DNA from: Jannaschia donghaensis
GTDB lineage: Bacteria; Pseudomonadota; Alphaproteobacteria; Rhodobacterales; Rhodobacteraceae
Assembly: GCF_001403795.1 (NCBI RefSeq)
Contig: NZ_CXSU01000012.1
Span: forward strand, 608,216-672,215
Direction of reading: 5' to 3'
Length of the DNA stretch: 64,000 bases
This document shows, in pieces, positions 56,395 through 64,000 of the stretch. Both the position numbers and the translations under genes were made by a program. Under the pieces are notes generated by a model that worked only from the letters and a program-made list of their open reading frames with translations, did not search any database and was not told where the DNA came from. Position 1 is the stretch's first letter, and every line of letters starts with the position of its first letter.

Positions 56395-58812
56395 ATGAAG
56401 ACCCATGCCCAAGCCGTCGTCATCGGAGGCGGCCTCGTCGGCTGCTCGATCCTCTATCACCTGGCCAAGCTGGGCTGGTCCGATGTTGTCCTGCTGGAAC
56501 GGGACGAACTGACCTCTGGCAGCACCTGGCACGCGGCGGCGAATATCCACGGCCTGCATGACAGCACCAACATCAGCCGCATCCAGCATTACACGATGAA
56601 CCTCTACAAGGAGTTGGAGGCCGAGACGGGTCAGGGCTGCGGCGTGTTTCAGCCCGGCTCGCTCTACCTCGCCCAGACCGAAGAGCGCGAGCACCAATTG
56701 CGACTGCAGGAGGCGAAGGCGCAGCTCTACGGCCTCAACTTCCGCGAGGCGAGCCGCGACGAGGCGCAGGAACTGCACCCTTTGGCCAATTACGATGGCA
56801 TCCGCTGCATCATGTACGAGCCCGATGGCGGCAACGTCGACCCCTCGGGCGTGACCCAAGCCTATGCCGCTGGCGCCCGGAAGCTCGGCGCGCAGATCGA
56901 GCGGTTCTGCCCGGTGACGGCGACCGAACAGCAGCCCGATGGCACTTGGATCGTGCGCACGCCCAAGGGCGATATCAACACGCAATGGGTGGTCAATGCG
57001 GCCGGTCTCTGGGGTCGGGAAGTGGCGGCGATGGCGGGCATCACCCTGCCGCTGCAACCGACCGAGCATCAGTATTTCGTCACCGAGACCATGCCTGAGA
57101 TCGCGGCGATGGGCCGCCGCCTGCCGTCCATCGCCGACCGCGATGGAGAGTATTACCTGCGCCAGGAGGGCCAGGGCCTGCTGATCGGTGCCTATGAGAA
57201 GGATGTGCGCTTCTGGGCCGAGGAGGGCACGCCGCAGGGGTTCGGGCACGAGCTTTTCGCCGACGACCTGGAGCGGATCATGGAGAACGTGTTGCGCGCG
57301 ATGGACCGGGTGCCGGCCGCCGCCGTGGCGGGGGTCAAGCGCGTCATCAACGGGCCTATGATCTGGTCGCCCGACTCCAACGCGCTCTATGGGCCGGTGC
57401 CGGAACTCAGGAACTACTTCTGCTGTACCGGCATCATCCCCGGCTTCTCGCAATCGGGCGGGCTGGGTCTGATGAGCGCGCAGTGGATCATCGATGGCGA
57501 GCCGCAGTACGACATGTTCGCCTGGGATCTGGCGCGGTTCGGCGATTGGGCCGACAAGCGGTTCACCAAGGCGCGGGTCGCCGACCAATACGCGCACCGC
57601 TTCTCGATCCATTTCCCCAACGAGGAACGCAGCGCCGGACGCCCCGCCCGCGTCCGTGGCACCTACGACGATATGAAGGCGCGGGGCGCCGTCTTCGGGA
57701 TGAACTGCGGGTGGGAGCATCCGCTGTGGTACGCCAATACGCCTGGGGTCGAGGAGACCATCGGCTTCACGCGCCAGAACTGGTTCGAACCGGTCAGCGC
57801 CGAGGCGCGGATGCTGCGCGAGCATGTCGGCGTTATCGACATCTCGAACTTCGCCAACTACGTCGTGCGCGGCCCGGGGGCGCGCGACTGGCTCGACGCG
57901 CTTTTCGCCAATCGGATGCCGCGCGAGGTGGGGCGGTCCTGCCTGACGCCGCTGATCGGGGTGCGGGGCGGCATCGCGGGCGATTTCACGGTCACGATGG
58001 TGGCCGAGGACGAATTCATGGTCATCGGCTCGGGCATGGCCGAACGTTACCACCAGCGGTTCTTCAACGCGCTGCCCCTGCCCGAGGGGACGACGTTCGA
58101 GAACCGGACGGACACGACCTGCGGCTACAATATCGCAGGGCCGAAAGCGCGCGACCTGCTGCAACGGCTGACCAATGCGGATCTGTCGAACGAGGGGTTC
58201 CGCTTCATGCGCTCGCGCACGATCGAGGTGGGCGGCACCCGCTGCCTTGCCCTTCGGGTCAGCTTCACCGGCGATCTGGGGTGGGAGCTGCATTGCGACG
58301 CTGCCGACCAGGCCGTTTTGGCGAAGACGCTGCTCGACGCGGCGGTCGATCTGGGGGGCGGGCCGGTGGGCAGCCGCGCGCTCGGTGTGCTGCGCATCGA
58401 AAAGGGCTACGGCAGTTGGGGTCGGGAATATTCGCCGGAATACTGGCCTCAGGAGGTGGGCCTGGATTTTTTGGTGAAGCCCGAGAAGGAATTTCTCAAC
58501 AAGGCCGCCTGGATGAAGGTAAAGGACAAGATCCCTCGTGAACGCCTCGTGGCCTTCGAGCTGGACGTGACCGAGGGCGCGGATGCCAGCGGCGGCGAGC
58601 CGGTGTTCCTGCCCGATGGCACGCCCGCGGGCCGCGTCACCTCGGGGGCCTATGGCGCGTCGGTGGGCAAGTCGCTGGCGCTGGGATTCATCAAGGACGG
58701 TACCGCGCAGCCCGGCGACGACGTGCACGTCTATGTGTTGGGCAAGCCTCATACAGGCCGCGTGCTGACGCAGCCGGCCTTCGACCCGGAGGGACTACGG
58801 CTCCGCGCCTGA
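56395..58812 (+). CDS. FAD/GcvT-domain amine dehydrogenase (dimethylglycine dehydrogenase-like)
   Basis: The 805-residue product has an N-terminal DAO-type FAD domain (AVVIGGGLVGCSILYHLAKL; TSGSTWHAAANIHG, the segment with the conserved His) and a C-terminal GcvT tetrahydrofolate-binding domain (about residue 430 to the end: HVGVIDISNFANYVVRGPGA, SRALGVLRIEKGYGSWGREY). DMGDH removes a methyl from dimethylglycine to give sarcosine and methylene-THF. Here it lies beside the importer and 3 kb from sarcosine oxidase, so dimethylglycine is the simplest substrate; other N-methyl amino acids are possible. It starts 104 bp after the permease. Confidence 0.88.
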   Translation: MKTHAQAVVIGGGLVGCSILYHLAKLGWSDVVLLERDELTSGSTWHAAANIHGLHDSTNISRIQHYTMNLYKELEAETGQGCGVFQPGSLYLAQTEEREHQLRLQEAKAQLYGLNFREASRDEAQELHPLANYDGIRCIMYEPDGGNVDPSGVTQAYAAGARKLGAQIERFCPVTATEQQPDGTWIVRTPKGDINTQWVVNAAGLWGREVAAMAGITLPLQPTEHQYFVTETMPEIAAMGRRLPSIADRDGEYYLRQEGQGLLIGAYEKDVRFWAEEGTPQGFGHELFADDLERIMENVLRAMDRVPAAAVAGVKRVINGPMIWSPDSNALYGPVPELRNYFCCTGIIPGFSQSGGLGLMSAQWIIDGEPQYDMFAWDLARFGDWADKRFTKARVADQYAHRFSIHFPNEERSAGRPARVRGTYDDMKARGAVFGMNCGWEHPLWYANTPGVEETIGFTRQNWFEPVSAEARMLREHVGVIDISNFANYVVRGPGARDWLDALFANRMPREVGRSCLTPLIGVRGGIAGDFTVTMVAEDEFMVIGSGMAERYHQRFFNALPLPEGTTFENRTDTTCGYNIAGPKARDLLQRLTNADLSNEGFRFMRSRTIEVGGTRCLALRVSFTGDLGWELHCDAADQAVLAKTLLDAAVDLGGGPVGSRALGVLRIEKGYGSWGREYSPEYWPQEVGLDFLVKPEKEFLNKAAWMKVKDKIPRERLVAFELDVTEGADASGGEPVFLPDGTPAGRVTSGAYGASVGKSLALGFIKDGTAQPGDDVHVYVLGKPHTGRVLTQPAFDPEGLRLRA

Positions 58813-59670
58813 CGCCAGGAACGCGTGAAGCAAGCGCGCTTCGCGGGTCGCGAGCAGGCTCTCGTCCGACAGGGCTGTGACCCAGGGGCTCTCCACATCA
58901 TCGAGCGGCGCGATCAGCAGGCCGCGCGCGATGAAAGGCGCGGCGGCGGCGGCGGGCACGACGGCGAGGCGATTGCCGCGCGCCGCCATCTCCATCGCGA
59001 CGTTGAGCGAGTTGGTCCGTGTGCCGCCGCGCGGATCGAGGGTGTCGAGCTGGAAGTGACGCCCGACCGCCGCCCAGTAATCGGGCCGACCGAGGTTGTG
59101 GATCAGACCCGCCTTCGCGATCTGCGCGGGCGCGGCGAAGGGCCCCCCGTCGATCACTGCATCGGGTGCCGCCAGCACGCGCAGCCGGTCGGTCCAGAGC
59201 ACGGTTGCCGATTTCGGCAGGTCGTTTGCGAGTGCCGAGACGATACGAATGTCGGCTACCTCCGGATCCTCGTCCTTCCAGACGCGCCCGTGCACGGTGA
59301 CGGCGATGTCGGGATGCACCTCCGCGAAGGCGGTGAGGCGATCAGTCAGCCAGTTCGAGGCGAGGCTGATCGGGCAGGAGATGACAACGCGGCGGTCGTG
59401 GCGCGGCGACATGATCGCCTCGGTCGCCGCATCGACCTGCGCCAGTGCGTAGCGCACCGTAGGCAGATAGGCCTCGCCCAAAGAGGTCAGCGCCAGGCTG
59501 CGCGCGAAGCGCACGAAGAGCGGCCGACCGATGAATTCCTCGAGCGATCGGATGTGACTGCTGACCGCCGATTGCGTGTAGTTCAGCTCGTCGGCGGCCG
59601 TCGTGAAGCTGAGGCTGCGGGCGGCAGCTTCGAAGGAGCGCAGGTGATTGAGGTGGGGCAGATGGTTCAT
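58795..59670 (-). CDS. LysR-family regulator (GcvA-like)
   Basis: The 291-residue product has the winged helix LRSFEAAARSLSFTTAADEL and NYTQSAVSSHIRSLEEFIGR followed by an effector domain with a GcvA-like start (RRVVISCPISLASNWLTDRL). It is divergent from the MttB-family gene with 133 bp between and convergent on the DMGDH-like gene with 18 bp overlap. It is the natural candidate to control mttB. Confidence 0.88.
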   Translation of the reverse strand: MNHLPHLNHLRSFEAAARSLSFTTAADELNYTQSAVSSHIRSLEEFIGRPLFVRFARSLALTSLGEAYLPTVRYALAQVDAATEAIMSPRHDRRVVISCPISLASNWLTDRLTAFAEVHPDIAVTVHGRVWKDEDPEVADIRIVSALANDLPKSATVLWTDRLRVLAAPDAVIDGGPFAAPAQIAKAGLIHNLGRPDYWAAVGRHFQLDTLDPRGGTRTNSLNVAMEMAARGNRLAVVPAAAAAPFIARGLLIAPLDDVESPWVTALSDESLLATREARLLHAFLASGAEP

Positions 59671-59803
59671 GGGATCGATCCTTACATGTCATCCTGCGCC
59701 CATGGTATCGTTTCATCGACCCCACTGGGCGTCTTTTCATCGCGTGTCAGGCGCGGGCTCCGTCCCTAGACTTCACGCGATCCATATTTCGAGAGGGGCA
59801 GAG

Positions 59804-61342
59804 ATGGCACGCGAAGGACGCAAGGGCGGGCGCAGAGGCAATGCCGATCGTGCCGGGACGGGCATACAGCAACTGCCGTGGCGGCAGGCCCACAACACCT
59901 ACCGCCCGATGGAAGTTGTCACCTCCGAACAGCTCGAGATGATCCACGACACTTCGCTGCGGGTTCTGTCCGAGGCCGGGATCCGCGTGATGAGTCCCAC
60001 GGTCATGGACCTGTTCGAAGGCGCGGGGGCTATCGTCGACCGCGACACGATGACGATCCGCATCGATGCCGAAATCGTGGACCAGGCGCTTAAGACCGTG
60101 CCCGAAAGCTTCGACATGGTTGCCCGCAATCCGGACAAGCGCATCACGATGGGCGGCACCGCGATGAACTTCGGCCTGGTTGCCGGGCCGCCCAACGTAC
60201 ACGACATGATCGGCGGCCGGCGGCAGGGCAACCACGCCGATTACGTCAACTTCATCAAGCTCGCGCATCACTTCAACGCGGTCACCATGATCGGCAATCA
60301 GGTCTGCGCGCCTATGGAAATGCCCGCGAACCAGCGGCATCTGGACACCTACCTGGCCAACATCACCTATTCCGACCTCACCTTCCACTGCACCGCCATC
60401 GGGCGGGGCCGGGCGATGGACGGCATCAACATGATGGCGATCAGCCGGGGCATCACGCCGGAGCAGATGGCCGAAACGCCGGGTGTCATCACCATCATCT
60501 CGGTCAATTCCCCGCGCCTTCTGGACGAGGCGATGACCGACGGTCTAACGGCAATGGCCGAGCACATGCAGCCCGTGACCATCACGCCCTTCACCCTGAT
60601 GGGCGCGATGACGCCCGTGACGCTGCCGGCGGCGATGGCGCAGCAGAACGCCGAGGCGCTTTTCGGCGTGGTGCTGACGCAGCTGGTGAAGCCGGGCGCG
60701 CCGGTGATGTACGGGGCCTTTACGTCGAACGTCGACATGAAATCCGGCGCGCCTGCCTTCGGGACCCCCGAGAACACCAAGGCGAACATCATCGCCGGGC
60801 AACTGGCCCGCCGCTACGGCATCCCGTACCGGACATCGAACGCAAACGCGTCGAATACCGTGGACTTGCAGGCGACCTACGAGACGATGATGTCGACCTG
60901 GGGCGCGGTGCTGGGCGGCGCGAACCTCATCTACCACGCGGCGGGCTGGATGGAGGGGGGGCTGACGGCGAGCTACGAGAAGTTCATCCTCGACGTCGAG
61001 ATCATCCAGAACATGACCGAGTTCCTGCGCCCCATCGACTTTTCCGAGGCCGAATTGGGCCTCGACGCGATCAAGGACGTGCCGACCGGGGGCCACTTCT
61101 TCGGCAGCCCGCATACGATGGAGCGCTACGAGACGGCCTTCTACAAGCCGCTTCTATCGGATTGGACGAACTACGAGAATTGGTTGGCGAACGGCGGGCA
61201 CGACGCGCTGCACCGCGCGACGGCCCTGTGGCAAAGGGCGCTTGAGGAGTATCAGGCCCCGCCAATGGACCTCGCGGTGGTCGAGGCTCTGGACGCCTAT
61301 GTCGCCCGTCGTCGCGAAGAGATCGGAACCGGAGAACCCTGA
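59804..61342 (+). CDS. MttB-superfamily methyltransferase without pyrrolysine
   Basis: The 512-residue product belongs to the trimethylamine methyltransferase superfamily: LRVLSEAGIRVMSPTVMDLF, RNPDKRITMGGTAMNFGLVA, TYLANITYSDLTFHCTAIGR, PVMYGAFTSNVDMKSGAPAF. There is no in-frame TAG, so it is a non-Pyl member. Characterised members demethylate quaternary amines such as glycine betaine, proline betaine and carnitine onto a corrinoid protein. A corrinoid protein gene is not seen in this window. The ATG at 59804 has GAGAGG upstream; earlier ATGs in frame fall in the divergent promoter. A GlxA-type regulator follows two bases later. Confidence 0.88.
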   Translation: MAREGRKGGRRGNADRAGTGIQQLPWRQAHNTYRPMEVVTSEQLEMIHDTSLRVLSEAGIRVMSPTVMDLFEGAGAIVDRDTMTIRIDAEIVDQALKTVPESFDMVARNPDKRITMGGTAMNFGLVAGPPNVHDMIGGRRQGNHADYVNFIKLAHHFNAVTMIGNQVCAPMEMPANQRHLDTYLANITYSDLTFHCTAIGRGRAMDGINMMAISRGITPEQMAETPGVITIISVNSPRLLDEAMTDGLTAMAEHMQPVTITPFTLMGAMTPVTLPAAMAQQNAEALFGVVLTQLVKPGAPVMYGAFTSNVDMKSGAPAFGTPENTKANIIAGQLARRYGIPYRTSNANASNTVDLQATYETMMSTWGAVLGGANLIYHAAGWMEGGLTASYEKFILDVEIIQNMTEFLRPIDFSEAELGLDAIKDVPTGGHFFGSPHTMERYETAFYKPLLSDWTNYENWLANGGHDALHRATALWQRALEEYQAPPMDLAVVEALDAYVARRREEIGTGEP

Positions 61343-61344
61343 TT

Positions 61345-62325
61345 ATGGCGAAGCCTCCTTCGTCTTTGCCCTTTAGGTTGGCCCCGGATCACCCGATCGA
61401 TGTAGCTATGCTCCTCGTGCCCGGCTTCTCGATGCTGTCCACGATCACGGTTCTCGAAACTATGCGCATCGCCAACCGTCTTGCCGAACGGGATGTCTTC
61501 GCTTGGTCGACCGCTTCCGAAGACGGCGCGCCGGTCCGATCGTCGCTCGACATGGCCTTTCCCGTCGATGGTCCGCTGGGTAATCCCCGATCTGGATCCA
61601 TAATTCTGGTATGCGGCGGCACGGACGTGCAGGCGACGGCGTCACGCCAAACGATGGCCTGGTTGCGCAAATGTATTTCTCATGGAGTCTTCGTCGGCGG
61701 GTTGTGTACCGGCAGCTACGTTCTGGCCAAGGCGGGCCTTCTGCAGGGGCGGCGCGTCACGATCCACTGGGAACAGAGCGACAGCTTCGCGGAGAATTTC
61801 CCGGACGTCGATCTGAGCACTGCGCCCTACGAGATAGATGGTGGCACGCTCTCGACCGCCGGTGGGACGGCAGGCATCGATCTCTTCCTTGAGGTGCTGC
61901 GCCAATCAGGTCAGTCGACCCTGGCCCATGAGGTTGCGGCACAATTGATGTACGTCAACATTCACGACCTGCAAGCCCGTTCCGACATCAGGCGCCCGTC
62001 GCGAATGAAGGTGCGAAATTCCAAGGTCGTGGCCGCTGTGACGCGAATGGAGGCGAGTGTAGAGAACGTCGTGCCGATCGCAGATTTCGCGGATCATGTG
62101 GGGGTCTCGGTCCGACAACTCGAGCGCCTGTTCAAGACCTACATGGGGGGTACGCCGACGCATTACTATATGCGCCTGCGGTTGGATCGAGCGCTGCGTT
62201 TGCTGTTGCAGACAGATATGACATTGACGGACGTAGCATTTGCGACGGGCTTCCAAACATCGAGCGGATTCGCTCGCAAGTTCCGCGAGCGGTTCGGGCA
62301 TCCTCCATCAAAACTGAGGCGCTGA
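61345..62325 (+). CDS. GlxA-family regulator (GbdR-like)
   Basis: The 326-residue product has a DJ-1/PfpI-like domain (VAMLLVPGFSMLSTITVLET, GGLCTGSYVLAKAGLLQG with the elbow Cys retained, VTIHWEQSDSFAENFPDVDL) and a C-terminal AraC double HTH (VGVSVRQLERLFKTYMGGTP, DVAFATGFQTSSGFARKFRE). GbdR in pseudomonads has this form and activates betaine, dimethylglycine and sarcosine catabolism. It starts two bases after the mttB-family gene, so it is in that operon and probably controls it and other genes of this cluster. Confidence 0.87.
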   Translation: MAKPPSSLPFRLAPDHPIDVAMLLVPGFSMLSTITVLETMRIANRLAERDVFAWSTASEDGAPVRSSLDMAFPVDGPLGNPRSGSIILVCGGTDVQATASRQTMAWLRKCISHGVFVGGLCTGSYVLAKAGLLQGRRVTIHWEQSDSFAENFPDVDLSTAPYEIDGGTLSTAGGTAGIDLFLEVLRQSGQSTLAHEVAAQLMYVNIHDLQARSDIRRPSRMKVRNSKVVAAVTRMEASVENVVPIADFADHVGVSVRQLERLFKTYMGGTPTHYYMRLRLDRALRLLLQTDMTLTDVAFATGFQTSSGFARKFRERFGHPPSKLRR

Positions 62326-62485
62326 TATGCATACTGTGATGTTGCGGCATGTGGGATGGAGACGTCTTTAGGAGAGCTGCCAATTTGTCCTTCGAGGCAA
62401 CGAGGTCGTAAGAAATAGGTTTGATATGTAAACGAAAAGCTCCTTGGTTCGTCGACGCCTTCGCCTCAAGTTTCAGGGTCACGCC

Positions 62486-62690
62486 ATGAGCGACTTCTGC
62501 TGGCCGAGCCACGCTCAATTGGAACGACTTCGCCTATTCTTTCTCAAAAGTCATGGGGTTCCATGGATGAACGACCAGCGCGTCCTTAATGGAATTGTCT
62601 TCATCTACCAAAAGGGCTTGCGATGACGCGATACGTCGGAGGGTACGGCTGACATAAATTCCATTCCCCGATTACGGTGGTAGGGCGACA
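62486..62690 (+). pseudogene. N-terminal fragment of an IS5-family transposase
   Basis: The frame from ATG 62486 reads MSDFCWPSHAQLERLRLFFL and then KSHGVPWMNDQRVLNGIVF, the usual first part of IS5/IS427-group transposases. A stop interrupts it after QKGLR at 62623-62625, where intact copies continue RWCDAP. A shifted, stop-bearing YG.HKF remainder can be read just beyond. The rest of the element is missing. Confidence 0.75.
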
Positions 62691-63119
62691 TAGGGGCGTT
62701 TACTTGGATGATGGTCGGTCTTGCGGCAAGATTCCTGACGACAATACGGTCTCCATCTCCTCTCAGGTCATCACGGTTTGATGCCGTATCACGCAGTGGG
62801 CGTCATATATCCGAAGGCGCACCGCAAGGCTTCAAGTCTACGGTCGAAAACGGCGGGCGTGGTTGTCTGATCACTGGCCGGGAGGGTACTTGCGCAGCAA
62901 GTATCCCGAGAGAAAGGGCGGAGGAAGGGAGCTATAGACCTGCTCCGCCTTTGGGTCAGCGTTAAAGAGGAGCCTCTGTTCAGAGTTGGTCCTCTTCTGA
63001 CCAATTGTCATACTCCAGCGGGGTGAACCCATCGTGATCCGTGTGCCGGTTTGAAATGTCCCGCGGAACCTACTTCGTTCTGACGTAGAATTTGCGCAAC
63101 TTTTCGAAGGAGCAAACGG
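62691..63119. other. degraded intergenic DNA with one hairpin
   Basis: Across 429 bases no intact gene is recognised on either strand. GGGTACTTGC (62884-62893) pairs with GCAAGTATCC (62897-62906) with one wobble and a GCA loop. The base composition is less GC-biased than the genes to the left. This is probably remnant DNA between two insertion sequences. Confidence 0.45.
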
Positions 63120-63571
63120 ATGCGACAGACCCGTTTTGCCGAGGCGCAGATCATCGGGATGATCAAGGAACAGGAAGCTGGAATGCCGACGGCGGAAGTG
63201 TGCCGCAAGCAGAGCCTTTCTACAAGTTCGATCCGAGTATAGCGGCATCAAGGTGTCTGATGCTGCCAAGCTCAAGGCGCTGTCATACGAGGACACCACG
63301 CTCAAGCGCCTGCTGGCGGATACGATGCCCAACAACTTGGTTTTAGAGGACCTGCTGGGAAAGAACCGACGACGCTTTTTGAGCGGTGAGTGGCAGCGCA
63401 GTGGGCGACGCGGGATCACGACATTTTGCAGCGCCGGGCAATGGACAATGGCACCGAGTTTGCCAGTTTGGCGATCCTCAATTGAGCCGATAAGAAAAGG
63501 GCCGATGGCAATATATCGACCCGAGCAAGCGCCAGCAGAATGCCTTCATCGAGCCATTCAACGGCACGCGA
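63120..63571 (+). mobile_element. decayed IS3-family element: OrfA with frameshifts and OrfB C-terminal scraps
   Basis: OrfA starts at ATG 63120 after GGAGC and reads MRQTRFAEAQIIGMIKEQEA, then GMPTAEVCRKQSLS, the IS3 OrfA helix-turn-helix. The frame then breaks twice: FYKF appears in another frame, and VSDAAKLKALSYEDTTLKRL with ADTMPNNLVLEDLLGKN follows in a third. Most of OrfB is deleted, but MDNGTEFAS (63441-63467) and QQNAFIEPFNGTR (63533-63571), the second Asp and final Glu regions of the DDE core, survive in different frames. The element cannot be active by itself. Confidence 0.8.
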
Positions 63572-63793
63572 TGATCGTTGCCGGTCTTCATCCGCACGGC
63601 CGGACAAATCCAGATCCGCGCGTCGAGGTCGACTTCTTCCCAGCGCATGTTGAGGGCTTCGCCCGCCCGCGCACTCGTCAGGCAGGTAAACATCACCGCT
63701 TTCGCCGCCATCGCGTTTCGCGACTGAAGGCGCGCATGGAATGCCGGGATGTCCCGCCAAGGTATCGTCCCACGTCTTTCCCATCGCGCTCGT
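63559..63793 (-). pseudogene. central fragment of a phage-type tyrosine recombinase
   Basis: On the minus strand the frame reads PWRDIPAFHARLQSRNAMAA, then KAVMFTCLTSARAGEALNMR, WEEVDLDARIWICPAVRMKT and GNDHRVPL. This is the core of P4-type integrases, with the catalytic Arg in TSARAGE and the Lys of the KTGxxHRVPL box. A stop cuts it off upstream near 63793, and likeness ends at 63559, where IS3 OrfB likeness on the other strand begins. Both ends are lost. Confidence 0.78.
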
Positions 63794-64000
63794 CATTGCT
63801 TTCGGGGGGCTTCGGGCTGCACTAGCGCCTCCGTGCGGTAGGGGCGACCGGCACGCATCTGGTTCTTGCCGTCCCGACATGGGCGTGATGATGAGGATCA
63901 TCTTGGCTCTTGGGAATATGTCAAACCTAACGTCCTGCAGAGGTATAGTCCTGTGAATGGCGGACCTTCGACCCGTGCTGGTAAACGGCAAAAACGTCCC
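63794..64000. other. window-end sequence without recognised gene
   Basis: About 207 bases follow the integrase scrap. No family was recognised on either strand, and the region may be more remnant DNA of the same island. Confidence 0.35.

Noticed and set aside
59804-61342. Possible pyrrolysine (amber) codon in the mttB-like gene
   Set aside because: The frame is continuous with no in-frame TAG before its TGA stop, so this is a non-pyrrolysine member.
62980-63055. Minus-strand frame (RHTDHDGFTPLEYDNW then SEEDQL and stop) like the tail of an IS3 OrfB
   Set aside because: The likeness is short and generic and no catalytic motif precedes it in frame, so it is too weak to annotate.
43710-63972. 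Exact 13-base match GCGGACCTTCGAC at 43710-43722 and 63960-63972, both in non-coding DNA
   Set aside because: Many 13-base matches are expected by chance in 64 kb of GC-rich DNA, and the flanks do not match well enough to call a repeat or attachment pair.

Overview
The window looks like chromosomal DNA of an alphaproteobacterium of the Rhodobacterales (Roseobacter/Rhodobacter type). The reasons are high GC with strong third-position bias, SOS boxes of the GTTC-N7-GTTC type, an IscR with a single cysteine, a CtrA-phosphorelay gene (chpT) close to a CtrA-type DNA motif, an xsc-pta-soeABC-tauR sulfonate module, and ornithine-lipid genes olsBA. All identifications come from reading translations and motifs by eye; no database search was run.

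Left third (1-32 kb), mostly core genome: a truncated sulfotransferase-like gene; recA behind a symmetric pair of SOS boxes; alaS; a minus-strand membrane group (acyltransferase, YitT, SMR transporter); icd; a small operon with an alpha/beta hydrolase and an HD phosphohydrolase; the SUF iron-sulfur assembly operon (iscR, cysteine desulfurase, sufB, small membrane protein, sufC, sufD, YIP1-like protein, sufS); a YbaK-type deacylase; glnE; a GlxA-type regulator; class II DAHP synthase; a PAS protein and gmk separated by a CtrA-type site; gamma-carbonic anhydrase-like protein; chpT; a DUF3553-like gene; olsBA; a ThiE-like protein; trmJ; ctaA; and an M32 carboxypeptidase.

Middle (32-43.6 kb), organosulfonate module: soeC, soeB, soeA, pta and xsc run on the minus strand, followed by tauR. 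Xsc converts sulfoacetaldehyde to acetyl phosphate and sulfite, Pta makes acetyl-CoA, and the SoeABC-type enzyme probably oxidises sulfite to sulfate on the cytoplasmic side. CTGGAC-type repeats expected for TauR lie upstream of both xsc and tauR. An MDR-family oxidoreductase diverges from tauR, and a secreted SUMF1-fold protein follows.

Right third (43.8-62.3 kb), methylated-amine/betaine module: after a class III aminotransferase remnant come a MmgE/PrpD protein, a quaternary-amine ABC binding protein, a nitrilase-family hydrolase, a LysR regulator, heterotetrameric sarcosine oxidase (soxBDAG), the permease-ATPase-permease part of the ABC importer, a dimethylglycine-dehydrogenase-like FAD/GcvT enzyme, a second LysR regulator, an MttB-superfamily methyltransferase without pyrrolysine, and a GlxA/GbdR-type regulator. 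Together these suggest uptake and stepwise demethylation of a betaine, with C1 units passed to tetrahydrofolate. The MttB homologue with no corrinoid partner in view is the least explained part.

The last 1.7 kb is a decayed mobile-element region with fragments of an IS5-type transposase, an IS3-type transposase with several frameshifts, and a tyrosine recombinase facing the other way. No rRNA, tRNA or CRISPR array was recognised.
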